DNA from: Luteococcus sp043424415 | Lineage (GTDB): Bacteria; Actinomycetota; Actinomycetes; Propionibacteriales; Propionibacteriaceae | Assembly: GCF_043424415.1 (NCBI RefSeq) | Contig: NZ_JBHWOO010000241.1 | Span: 1 to 27,831 of the forward strand | Length of the DNA: 27,831 nt | Direction of reading: 5' to 3' | Shown: positions 6,358 through 13,874 of the stretch, piece by piece | How positions within the stretch are numbered: the first letter of the stretch is position 1 | Layout: each line of letters begins with the position of its first letter | Translations under genes and position numbers: made by a program | The notes under the pieces: model-generated | Seen by the model: the letters and a program-made list of their open reading frames with translations, nothing else | Database searches by the model: none | What the model was told of the DNA's origin: nothing

Positions 6358-7838
6358 TGGCCGCGCTGCGCGACCCGCGCCGGCTCAGGACCGAGGTGAT
6401 GGCCGGCCTGGTGGTGGCGCTGGCGCTGATCCCCGAGGCCCTCAGCTTCTCCATCATCGCCGGAGTCGATCCGCGCCTGGGCCTGTTCGCCTCCTTCACC
6501 ATGGCCTGCACCATCGCCATCGTGGGTGGGCGTCCCGCCATGATCTCGGCCGCGACCGGCGCCATCGCGCTGGTCGTCGCACCCATCTCTCGCGGACATG
6601 GCGTCGACTACCTGATCGCCACCGTCCTGCTCGGAGGCCTGATGCAGGTGGCCATGGGGCTGCTCGGCGTCGCCAAGCTGATGCGCTTCATTCCCCGCAT
6701 GGTCATGGTTGGGTTCGTCAACGCCCTGGCCATCCTGATCTTCATCGCGCAGCTCCCGCAGCTGGTCGGCCCGAACATCCCCTGGATCGTCTACCCGATG
6801 GTGGCGCTCGGACTGGTCATCATGGTGGGCCTGCCCCGGATCACCACGGCCGTGCCGGCGCCGCTGGTGACGATCGCCGTCGTGATGGGGCTGGCCCACG
6901 TCGCCGGCTGGACGATGCCGACGGTGGGCGACCAGGGTGAGCTGCCCACCTCGCTGCCCAGCCTGGTGCTGCCCACTGTGCCCTTCACCCTGGAGACCCT
7001 CGAACTCATCGCGCCCACCGCCTTCGCCGTCGCCCTGGTGGGGCTGCTCGAGTCCTTGATGACGGCCAAGCTGGTCGACGACGTGACCGACACCCATTCG
7101 AACAAGTCCCGGGAGGCCTGGGGGCAGGGCATCGCCAACATCGTCACGGGCCTGTTCGGCGGCATGGGCGGCTGCGCGATGATCGGCCAGACCATGATCA
7201 ACGTGAAGGCCTCGCGGGCGCGCACCAGGATCTCCACCTTCCTGGCGGGCCTCTTCCTGCTGCTGCTCGTCGTCGGTGCCGGGCCGCTGGTGGCACGGAT
7301 CCCCATGGCGGCGCTGGTGGCGGTGATGATCATGGTCTCGGTGGGCACCTTCGACTGGCACAGCATCCACCCCGCCACGCTGCGGATGATGCCCTGGAGC
7401 GAGACGATCGTCATGCTGGTGACCGTCGTGGTCACCGTGGGAACCAACAACCTCGCCTATGGCGTCATCACCGGCGTCAATGTCGCCTTCGTCGTCTTCG
7501 CCCGCCGGGTGGCGCACTTCTCGCGTGTGGAGAAGGTGGACGAGCGGGACGTGGACGGTGACGGGGTGCTCGACCAGCGGGTCTACCGGGTCCACGGGGA
7601 GCTCTTCTTCGCCTCCAGCAATGACCTGGTCTACCAGTTCGACTATGCCGGCGATCCGGCCCATGTGGTGATCGACCTGTCCGGCTCCCATGTCTGGGAT
7701 GCCTCCACGGTGGCGGCGCTCGACGCGATCCAGTCGAAGTACGCCAGCAAGGGCAAGAGCGTGGAGATCATCGGCCTGAACGAGGCCTCGGCGGCCCGCC
7801 ACGGCCAGCTGACCGGGCGTCTGGGCGTGGGGGACTGA
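6357..7838 (+). CDS. SulP-family anion permease with STAS domain
   Basis: This 493-residue inner-membrane transporter belongs to the SulP/SLC26 family, which moves sulfate, bicarbonate or other anions. It opens with ALRDPRRLRTEVMAGLVVAL, then the family signature ALIPEALSFSIIAGVDPRLG and ISAATGAIALVVAP. About 10-12 hydrophobic segments run to about residue 385 and a STAS domain fills the C-terminus (VYRVHGELFFASS, HVVIDLSGSHVWDAS). ATG 6357 overlaps the stop of the leader ORF (TGATG) and matches family N-termini. An in-frame GTG at 6243 with CGGAG before it would add 38 polar residues and cannot be excluded. The gene sits between merR and acr3, under a MerR-type promoter. Sulfate is the usual assignment but not proven. 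Confidence 0.88.
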   Translation: MAALRDPRRLRTEVMAGLVVALALIPEALSFSIIAGVDPRLGLFASFTMACTIAIVGGRPAMISAATGAIALVVAPISRGHGVDYLIATVLLGGLMQVAMGLLGVAKLMRFIPRMVMVGFVNALAILIFIAQLPQLVGPNIPWIVYPMVALGLVIMVGLPRITTAVPAPLVTIAVVMGLAHVAGWTMPTVGDQGELPTSLPSLVLPTVPFTLETLELIAPTAFAVALVGLLESLMTAKLVDDVTDTHSNKSREAWGQGIANIVTGLFGGMGGCAMIGQTMINVKASRARTRISTFLAGLFLLLLVVGAGPLVARIPMAALVAVMIMVSVGTFDWHSIHPATLRMMPWSETIVMLVTVVVTVGTNNLAYGVITGVNVAFVVFARRVAHFSRVEKVDERDVDGDGVLDQRVYRVHGELFFASSNDLVYQFDYAGDPAHVVIDLSGSHVWDASTVAALDAIQSKYASKGKSVEIIGLNEASAARHGQLTGRLGVGD

Positions 7839-7877
7839 GCCACGGATTGACGCGTGTCGGCGTGCCCTGCGATGCTT

Positions 7878-7899
7878 CATATCGACATCCATCAATCCG
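7878..7899 (+). promoter_or_regulatory. Putative ArsR operator upstream of acr3
   Basis: CATATCGA-N6-TCAATCCG starts with nearly the same half-site as the dyad before arsR and has the same 6-base spacer. The second arm is more decayed (5 of 8 positions). It lies 12 bases before the acr3 start, where a bound repressor would block transcription or initiation. It suggests acr3 has its own ArsR-controlled promoter. Confidence 0.5.
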
Positions 7900-7911
7900 A
7901 CTGGAGCGGTC

Positions 7912-8982
7912 ATGAACCCATCCGAGAGCACCCCCGTCGCTGCCAGGCTCTCCACCCTGGACCGCTTCCTGCCCGTCTGGATCGGGGTGGCCATGGTGGC
8001 CGGGCTCCTGCTCGGACGCCTCGTGCCCGGTCTGGGCGACGCGCTGGCCGCCGTCGAGCTCGACGGCGTCTCGCTGCCCATCGCCATCGGACTGCTGGTG
8101 ATGATGTACCCGGTGCTCGCCAAGGTGCGCTATGACCGCCTCGACACGGTCACCGGCGACCACCGAATGCTCGGCGCCAGCCTGGTGCTCAACTGGCTCG
8201 TCGGGCCCGCCCTGATGTTCACCCTCGCATGGCTGCTGCTGCCCGACCTGCCCGAGTACCGCACCGGGCTGGTCATTGTCGGCCTGGCCCGCTGCATCGC
8301 CATGGTCATCATCTGGAATGATCTCGCCTGCGGCGACCGCGAGGCAGCCGCCGTGCTGGTGGCCATCAACTCGATCTTCCAGGTGGTGGCCTTCGCCGCC
8401 CTCGGCTGGTTCTACCTCACGGTGCTGCCCGGCTGGCTGGGCCTGGAACAGACCGGCCTGGAGGTCTCGCCCTGGCAGATCGCCCGCAGCGTCCTGGTCT
8501 TCCTCGGCATCCCCCTGCTGGCCGGCTACCTCACCCGACGACTGGGGGAGCGCCGCTGGGGCCGCGAGGCCTATGAGCGCTCCTTCCTTCCCAGGATCGG
8601 GCCCTGGGCGCTCTACGGGCTGCTGTTCACCATCGTCATCCTGTTCGCCCTGCAAGGGGAGCAGATCACCACCCGCCCCCTGGACGTCGCCCGCATCGCC
8701 CTGCCGCTGCTGGCCTACTTCGCCCTCATGTGGGGGCTCAGCTACCTGCTGGGGCGCGGCTTGGGCATGGGCTACGAGCGCACGACGACGCTGGCCTTCA
8801 CCGCCGCCGGCAACAACTTCGAGCTGGCCATCGCCGTGGCCATCGCCACCTTCGGTGTCAGCTCCGGCCAGGCCCTGGCCGGGGTCGTCGGACCGCTGAT
8901 CGAGGTGCCGGTGCTCGTCGGCCTGGTCTACGTCAGCCTGTGGCTGCGCCGGCGATTCCCGCACGCCGCCGACGCCCTGTGA
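7912..8982 (+). CDS. acr3: ACR3-type arsenite efflux transporter
   Basis: This 356-residue inner-membrane protein exports As(III). It has ten or so hydrophobic segments, with family motifs GLLVMMYPVLAKVRY (near residue 60), VLNWLVGPALMF, GLARCIAMVIIWNDLACGD and AAGNNFELAIAVAI. Cys128 in the ARC motif matches the conserved arsenite-pathway cysteine of the family, and the Glu in NNFELA is the conserved acidic residue. The length is typical. The start at ATG 7912 gives the usual STLDRFLPVWIG N-terminus. With arsC and arsR on the other side of merR-sulP it completes an arsenate-reduction and arsenite-export pathway. A probable ArsR site precedes it. Confidence 0.95.
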   Translation: MNPSESTPVAARLSTLDRFLPVWIGVAMVAGLLLGRLVPGLGDALAAVELDGVSLPIAIGLLVMMYPVLAKVRYDRLDTVTGDHRMLGASLVLNWLVGPALMFTLAWLLLPDLPEYRTGLVIVGLARCIAMVIIWNDLACGDREAAAVLVAINSIFQVVAFAALGWFYLTVLPGWLGLEQTGLEVSPWQIARSVLVFLGIPLLAGYLTRRLGERRWGREAYERSFLPRIGPWALYGLLFTIVILFALQGEQITTRPLDVARIALPLLAYFALMWGLSYLLGRGLGMGYERTTTLAFTAAGNNFELAIAVAIATFGVSSGQALAGVVGPLIEVPVLVGLVYVSLWLRRRFPHAADAL

Positions 8983-9045
8983 GCTGCCTGGCCAGCGACG
9001 ACCCAGCGCCCGGCCCGCCTCGCGAAGACCGGCAGATCGGGCAGG

Positions 9046-9729
9046 ATGACTGACGTGGACGACGCACTCTTCCCCTTGCCGCAGGACCAGCCCGGCACCG
9101 CGTCGGCCGGCCTGCCCGAGGGCGCCCACCACCTGTCCGGCTTCCTCGACCTGCACCAGCAACGCTGGCTGGTCGCACGCTTCCACGAATGGACCGACGG
9201 CCCGGTGCCGCTCCGCGCCGCCAGCATCCGCGGCCACCAGATGAGCGTGCGCACCGTCTGCCTCGGCTGGCACTGGCGGCCCTATGCCTACAGCCGCGAG
9301 GCCGTCGACGTGAACGGCAACCGGGTGCTTCCCGTGCCCGACTGGATGGTGCGCCTCGGCCGCCGGGCGCTCGCGGCCGTCGGGGACCCCGACGCCGGCC
9401 AGTACACCCCCGACACCGCCCTGGTGAACTTCTACGAGGACACCGCCCGGATGGGGATGCACCAGGACAAGGACGAACGCTCCTTGGCGCCGGTGGTCTC
9501 ACTGTCCATCGGGAACTCCTGCACCTTCCGGCTGGGCAACACCACCAACCGCAACCGGCCCTGGACCGACCTGCGGCTCGACTCCGGCGACCTGTTCGTC
9601 TTCGGCGGTCCGGCACGTCTGGCCTACCACGGCGTGACGAAGGTGCACCCCGGCACCGCCCCCGAGGGCTGCGGGCTGGCGACGGGCAGGATCAACATCA
9701 CCCTGCGCGTCACCGGCCTGGACGGCTGA
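9046..9729 (+). CDS. alkB: AlkB-family 2-oxoglutarate/Fe(II) dioxygenase
   Basis: This 227-residue protein resembles DNA-repair AlkB, which oxidatively removes methyl groups from 1-methyladenine and 3-methylcytosine. The Fe(II) ligands are in MHQDKDE (His139, Asp141) and AYHGV (His195). The 2-oxoglutarate-binding arginines are in GRINITLRVTG (Arg215 and Arg221), and the NFYEDTARMG loop is typical. The ATG at 9046 follows GGGCAGG. It lies 63 bases after acr3 on the same strand and may be cotranscribed. Whether it serves arsenic-linked damage or is unrelated cannot be told. It ends 31 bases before the stop of the convergent GH130 gene. Confidence 0.93.
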   Translation: MTDVDDALFPLPQDQPGTASAGLPEGAHHLSGFLDLHQQRWLVARFHEWTDGPVPLRAASIRGHQMSVRTVCLGWHWRPYAYSREAVDVNGNRVLPVPDWMVRLGRRALAAVGDPDAGQYTPDTALVNFYEDTARMGMHQDKDERSLAPVVSLSIGNSCTFRLGNTTNRNRPWTDLRLDSGDLFVFGGPARLAYHGVTKVHPGTAPEGCGLATGRINITLRVTGLDG

Positions 9730-9760
9730 GGGCACCCGGCGTGTTGGCTGGGACAGGAGC

Positions 9761-10699
9761 TCAGCGCGCCGGGCTGGCCAGCAGCCGGTCGACCACCGCG
9801 CTCAGGCGCCCATGGGCCACGCCCAGACAGGTGTCGGCGGCGCCGTAGTAGAGTCGCAGCTCGTCACCGTGGACGGTCAGGCCGCACGGGAAGACCACCC
9901 CTGGGACATCGCCGGTCACCTCATAGGGTTCCTGCGCCGAGAGCAGCCACTCCTCGCAGCGGTGCGTCACCACCGTCGGGTCATCCAGGTCCAGCAGCAC
10001 CGCCCCGGCACGGTAGAGGTCACCCGAGACGGCCCTGCGCACCCCGTGGTAGAACATCAGCCAGCCATGCTCGGTCTCCAGCGGGGGAGCGCCGGCACCG
10101 ATGCGCAGGCTGTCCCACCAGTTGCCCTCGCGCGGGGCCATCACCCGATCGCCCTGCTCCCAGGTCTGCAGGTCATCGGAGTACTGGGCCCAGACCGACG
10201 GCTTCTCGTCGGCGCGGGCCGGGCGGGTGAACATCACGAAGCGCCCACCGATGCGGCGCGGGAAGAGCACGGCATTCTTGTCGTCCGACGATCCCACCAC
10301 GGCCATCCGCTCGGCGCTGCGGAAGTCGGTGGTGCGCGACAGCGCCACCCGCGCCCCCGTCGGGCCGTAGACGGTGTGGGTGATGACGAAGGCGTCCAGC
10401 TCGTCGACCCAGGTGACGCGCGGGTCCTCGACGCCCCACTCGGCACCCACGTCGCCGCCCTCGAGCAGCGGCTCGGGATCGACCTGCCAGCCGGTGGTGC
10501 CGTCATCGCTGCGGGCCACCGCAAGGTGGGAGAAACCACGCCGGTCCTCCACCCGGCAGACCAGCACGGTCTGCCCCTCGTGCACCACCGCGCCCGCATT
10601 CATCACCGCATTGACCCGGTAGGGCCACTGGCTCGCCGTCAGGATGGGGTTGTGGGCACTGCGGACCAGCAGGTCCTCGTCGTCTCGCTCATGCGTCAT
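9761..10699 (-). CDS. GH130-family beta-mannoside phosphorylase/hydrolase-like protein
   Basis: This 312-residue protein is predicted to be a five-bladed propeller of glycoside hydrolase family 130, which mostly phosphorolyses or hydrolyses beta-mannosides. Family hallmarks are RSAHNPILTASQWP near the N-terminus, WGVEDPRVTWVD, the NWWDSLRIGAGAPP region and GWLMFYHGV. There is no signal peptide, so it is cytoplasmic. It starts at ATG 10699, 10 bases after the stop of the toroid gene, and is last in a three-gene operon behind a GT4 glycosyltransferase. That context suggests synthesis or turnover of a mannose-containing glycan rather than uptake catabolism; no sugar importer is nearby. Confidence 0.87.
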   Translation of the reverse strand: MTHERDDEDLLVRSAHNPILTASQWPYRVNAVMNAGAVVHEGQTVLVCRVEDRRGFSHLAVARSDDGTTGWQVDPEPLLEGGDVGAEWGVEDPRVTWVDELDAFVITHTVYGPTGARVALSRTTDFRSAERMAVVGSSDDKNAVLFPRRIGGRFVMFTRPARADEKPSVWAQYSDDLQTWEQGDRVMAPREGNWWDSLRIGAGAPPLETEHGWLMFYHGVRRAVSGDLYRAGAVLLDLDDPTVVTHRCEEWLLSAQEPYEVTGDVPGVVFPCGLTVHGDELRLYYGAADTCLGVAHGRLSAVVDRLLASPAR

Positions 10700-10709
10700 G
10701 GCTGTTCCG

Positions 10710-11768
10710 TCACCTCGGGGGTGTGAGCCCCGCCTTCTCCAGCGCCACGGCGGCCTGCAGGAAGGCCAGGGTCGACTCGGCACCCTGGTTGTCATTGAGA
10801 ACTTCGACACCGAGCCCGTCATGGCACCCGGCGGTGACGGAATCGTACAACGACAAGCCCAGACGGTTCCCGCCGAGGAACCAGTCGAAGGCGCCGACGG
10901 CGGCCTCGGCGCGCCCGGCCTGCCCATCGGAGACGAACTCCGCCAGGCATTCGCACAGCGCCGCGACGTCGATCGGCTGCTCGTCGCCGGTGAAGCCGCT
11001 GGAGTCCTGGCCGGGGAAGAGCCAGTGGTTGCCCACCGCCTGCACCTGTTCGTCCTGCCAGAAGTGTGACTGCAGCCAGTCCAGCACCACGGTGGCGCGC
11101 TCCACCAGGTCCTCGCGGCCCAGGACGCGCCCGGCAGCCAGCAGCGCCTGGGGGAAGCGGGCATTGTCATAGCTGAGCCGTTCCAGGGGCCACGGCCAGT
11201 CCTCGCGCGAATGCGCGGCCCAGTGCTCGTCCAGACGCCCCAGCACCCGGCCCAGGGCGGCGCGCACCTCGGGCAGCTCCTGCCCCTGCAGGGCCCGGGC
11301 CAGCCCGAGGGCCCAGTAGGCGCACTCGTGGGGTGAGAGCCCGGCGGCCGCCAGCGGCAGAAGCGCCTGCAACTGGAGCCTCGCCGGGGTGTGCATGGCG
11401 GGCGTGTCGCCGAAGGCAGCCAGCACCTCGCCCAGTGCCCACACCGCCCGGCCGATGTGGTCGCCGGGGTGGGGGTCGTCGAGCCAGCGACGCTCGAAGT
11501 CCATGAAATTGCGCAGCCCCCGGCCGTCGGAGTCCTCAGCGGCGGCCCGCAGGAAGGCCAGCCCCTGCAGCACCATCCTGCGGCTGTCCCGAGTGGGACT
11601 GCGACGGTGCAGGCCGCAGCCCACCACCACCATGCGGGCGACGTCGTCGGTGCAGTAGCCGGTGCGCCAGGCCGGCACCGCGCCGTCGGCGTGCTGCACG
11701 ATCCCGGTCGAGTCCTGCAGGTCCAGCACATGGTCGGGGCGCAGGTAGTGCTCCCAGTCGCGCGCCAC
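10710..11768 (-). CDS. Glycosidase-like alpha/alpha-toroid protein associated with GT4 and GH130
   Basis: This 352-residue cytoplasmic protein resembles proteins that accompany GT4 glycosyltransferases and share six-hairpin glycosidase-like architecture. Near the N-terminus it reads DHVLDLQDSTGIVQHADG followed by GYCTDDVARMVVV, the characteristic TDD-AR motif. Then come repeated helical pairs (RRMVLQGLAFLRAA, IGRAVWALGEVLAAF, CAYWALGLARALQG, YDNARFPQALLAAG) and a late block NDNQGAESTLAFLQA typical of this group. It uses a GTG start at 11768, one base after the GT4 stop, so translation is probably coupled. A longer upstream frame exists but would overlap the GT4 gene by over 200 bases. The reaction is not established; a role in processing the glycan made by the neighbouring enzyme is inferred. 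Confidence 0.78.
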   Translation of the reverse strand: MARDWEHYLRPDHVLDLQDSTGIVQHADGAVPAWRTGYCTDDVARMVVVGCGLHRRSPTRDSRRMVLQGLAFLRAAAEDSDGRGLRNFMDFERRWLDDPHPGDHIGRAVWALGEVLAAFGDTPAMHTPARLQLQALLPLAAAGLSPHECAYWALGLARALQGQELPEVRAALGRVLGRLDEHWAAHSREDWPWPLERLSYDNARFPQALLAAGRVLGREDLVERATVVLDWLQSHFWQDEQVQAVGNHWLFPGQDSSGFTGDEQPIDVAALCECLAEFVSDGQAGRAEAAVGAFDWFLGGNRLGLSLYDSVTAGCHDGLGVEVLNDNQGAESTLAFLQAAVALEKAGLTPPR

Positions 11769-11769
11769 C

Positions 11770-12942
11770 TCAGGCCTGCCCGTCCGGATCGCCCAGCAGG
11801 TCGAGCACGGTGCGCCCGACCGTCGGCCAGGCCATCTCGGAGCCGATGGCGCGCGCCGCGCTGCGGGCGGCGGCCAGCTTCTCGGGATCATCCAGGGCCA
11901 CGTTGACGGCCCGTGCGATCGCCTGTGGGTCGTCGAAGTCGACCAGCCAACCGGCACCGCCGGCGAGCATGTCCTCGGCATAGAGGTAGCGGGTGGCCAC
12001 CACGGCGCAGCCGGCGGCCAGGGCGAAGGTCAGCGCGCCCGAGACGATCTGCTCCCGGCCGCGATAGGGGGTGACGAAGATCTGGGTGCAGCCCAGCAGG
12101 GACTGCAGCTGCTCGTCGTTGAGGTAGCCGTCGGCGAAGGCGATGTGCTCGCCCATCCCCAGTTCCTCCACCAGGGCGACCAGCTCCTCGCGGTAGGCCT
12201 CCCCGTGGCGTCGCACGATCTCGGGATGGGTGCGTCCGGCAATCACGTAGAGCACCTCGGGATGGCGCTCGACGATCGTCGGCATCGCCCGGATCGCCAG
12301 CTCCAGTCCCTTGCCGGGCGAGAGCAGGCCGAAGGTGGACAGCATGGTGCGGCCCTCGGTGTCCAGGCCCATCTCCTCGCGCAGCACCCGGCGCTGTTCG
12401 TCGGAGTCGACGCCCTCGCCGGGCAGCAGCTCGGTGGGCACCCCGTGCGGCACCACGTGGATGCGCGGCGCCAGTTCGGGGCGGGCGGCGGTGAGGATCT
12501 GCTGGGCCCGCGGGGAGAAGACCAGGATCCACCTGGCCTGGTCCAGCAGCGCGTCGAGCACCTCGCGCTGGTGGGGGCTCGGCTCGCTGAGCACGGTGTG
12601 CAGGGTGACGGCCAACGGCACCTCCAGCCGGCTGGCCAGTTCGACCACGTCCTGCCCGTCGGGCCCGCCGTAGATGCCGTACTCGTGCTCGATCACCACC
12701 GCATCGGGGCCGAGCTCGTTGAGCTTGCCGGCGACGGCGGGGTAGTCACCCGACTCGGCCTGCCAGAAGGTGGCGAGCACCTCCTCACGCTGCTGGTCCG
12801 GGTCGGCGTCGGGCTGCAGCGAGGCCACCAGGTCCACCGTCGCCGCCGGGTCGGCAGCCAGCATTCCGCGGCGCAGGTCGCGGGAGAAGGTGGCGATCCC
12901 ACACTGTCGGGGCGGGTAGGTCGAGATGATGATGACGTGCAT
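11770..12942 (-). CDS. GT4-family glycosyltransferase (GT-B fold)
   Basis: This 390-residue cytoplasmic glycosyltransferase transfers a sugar from a nucleotide donor, probably to a surface or storage glycan. The N-terminal domain begins HVIIISTYPPRQCGIATFSR, the acceptor-side loop of this group. EHEYGIYGG and HTVLSEPSP follow, and the donor domain shows FGLLSPGKGLELAIRA, YVIAGRTHPE, FADGYLNDEQL, and PYRGREQIVSGALTFALAAG with the glutamate expected at the donor site. The start at ATG 12942 is decided by AAGGGGA ending 6 bases upstream; longer starts lack such a site. It is first of three closely packed genes. Donor and acceptor are unknown; the GH130 partner suggests mannose. Confidence 0.9.
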   Translation of the reverse strand: MHVIIISTYPPRQCGIATFSRDLRRGMLAADPAATVDLVASLQPDADPDQQREEVLATFWQAESGDYPAVAGKLNELGPDAVVIEHEYGIYGGPDGQDVVELASRLEVPLAVTLHTVLSEPSPHQREVLDALLDQARWILVFSPRAQQILTAARPELAPRIHVVPHGVPTELLPGEGVDSDEQRRVLREEMGLDTEGRTMLSTFGLLSPGKGLELAIRAMPTIVERHPEVLYVIAGRTHPEIVRRHGEAYREELVALVEELGMGEHIAFADGYLNDEQLQSLLGCTQIFVTPYRGREQIVSGALTFALAAGCAVVATRYLYAEDMLAGGAGWLVDFDDPQAIARAVNVALDDPEKLAAARSAARAIGSEMAWPTVGRTVLDLLGDPDGQA

Positions 12943-13068
12943 GTGGTCCCCTTCGTGCATGGTGTGCCGCGGGTGCGGTGGACACATTGTCCTGCACCGC
13001 AGCCCGCGGCAACACACACTAGGGGGTTGTTGCCCCGGCCCGGAATGACCGGACCCGTGCGACCTTGG

Positions 13069-13713
13069 TCAGGCCAGCGCGTCCTCGATCGGCGTGGAGC
13101 CGTCATTGAAGGGCAGCTCGCGCCCGGCAAGCCCGGTGCCGCGACGCACCGTCTCGGCCAGAACGGCGGCCACATTGGCACGGCTGACCTGGCCCGCCTC
13201 GGCGGCGCCGAGCTCGATCGTGCCGGTCGGCTCGTCGAGGGTCAGGGTGCTGGGCATCAGGATGGTCCAGGCCAACTCGCTGCCGCGCAGATGCTCGTCG
13301 GCGGCCGCCTTGGCCTCGGCATAGGCGAAGAAGGAGTTGTCGGGGCTGATCCCGTGGTCCTTGCTCGCGCCGAAATAGCTGACCATCACGTAGTGGCCGA
13401 CCCCGGCCTGCTGGGCGGCGTCCATGGAACGGATCGCCGCGTCCTGGTCGACGGCCCTGGTGCGCTCGGGGCTGCCACCGCCGGCACCGGCCGACCAGAC
13501 CAGCACGTCGGTGTCGTTGAAGAGCTCGGCCAGCTCCTCGGTGCCCAGCTGCTCGACGTCGGCGACGACCGGCTCGGCACCGGTGGCGGCCACGTCCTCG
13601 GCCTGCTCGGGATTGCGGATCAGGCCGCGCACGGTGTGGCCTGCCTCCACCAGCAGGGGAGCGGCAAGCAGGGCCACCTTGCCGTGGCCTCCGATGATCG
13701 TGATCTGGGACAT
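13069..13713 (-). CDS. NAD(P)-binding atypical short-chain dehydrogenase (YwnB/BVR-B-like)
   Basis: This 214-residue Rossmann protein has a nucleotide-binding turn IIGGHGKVALLAAPLL near residue 6, a second strand VRGLIRNPEQ that often selects NADP, VLVWSAGAG (the NxxG-like strand) and VMVSYFGAS. The active-site Tyr-Lys pair is YAEAK (FFAYAEAKAAADEHLR). The last third (WTILMPSTLTLDEPTGTIEL) is typical of NAD(P)H-binding atypical SDRs such as YwnB. AAAGGAGAAGGG immediately before ATG 13713 fixes the start. It stands alone, divergent from the CNNM pair. Substrate is unknown; redox or NAD(P)-sensing roles are possible. Confidence 0.88.
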   Translation of the reverse strand: MSQITIIGGHGKVALLAAPLLVEAGHTVRGLIRNPEQAEDVAATGAEPVVADVEQLGTEELAELFNDTDVLVWSAGAGGGSPERTRAVDQDAAIRSMDAAQQAGVGHYVMVSYFGASKDHGISPDNSFFAYAEAKAAADEHLRGSELAWTILMPSTLTLDEPTGTIELGAAEAGQVSRANVAAVLAETVRRGTGLAGRELPFNDGSTPIEDALA

Positions 13714-13770
13714 CCCTTCTCCTTTCCTCGACTGTCTCAACCCTGCCACGCAGCCAAGGATCCCGTCTGC

Positions 13771-13823
13771 GCCCTGTCACAGGGCTCCGTGGTGTTGAAT
13801 CCGCTCTGGTCCTGCGCTTTACT
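13771..13823 (+). promoter_or_regulatory. Divergent region: palindrome and putative promoter for the CNNM pair
   Basis: GCCCTG-TCA-CAGGGC (13771-13785) is a perfect dyad in the 161-base gap between the SDR and CNNM genes. Just downstream is a candidate promoter with TTGAAT at 13795-13800, a 17-base spacer and TTTACT at 13818-13823. The dyad may be an operator. Evidence is sequence pattern only. Confidence 0.4.
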
Positions 13824-13874
13824 GAAAGACAATGCTTCGCGTCGCCTTCCTGCGACCCGACCCTCCCAGGAGCC

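Noticed and set aside
6105..8123. 672-codon minus-strand open frame opposite sulP and acr3
   Set aside because: The translation is a run of His, Asp, Gly and Gln typical of an antisense shadow, while the opposite strand encodes clear transporters.
7768..9462. 564-codon minus-strand open frame opposite acr3 and alkB
   Set aside because: It is antisense low-complexity sequence; both plus-strand genes have family motifs and good starts.
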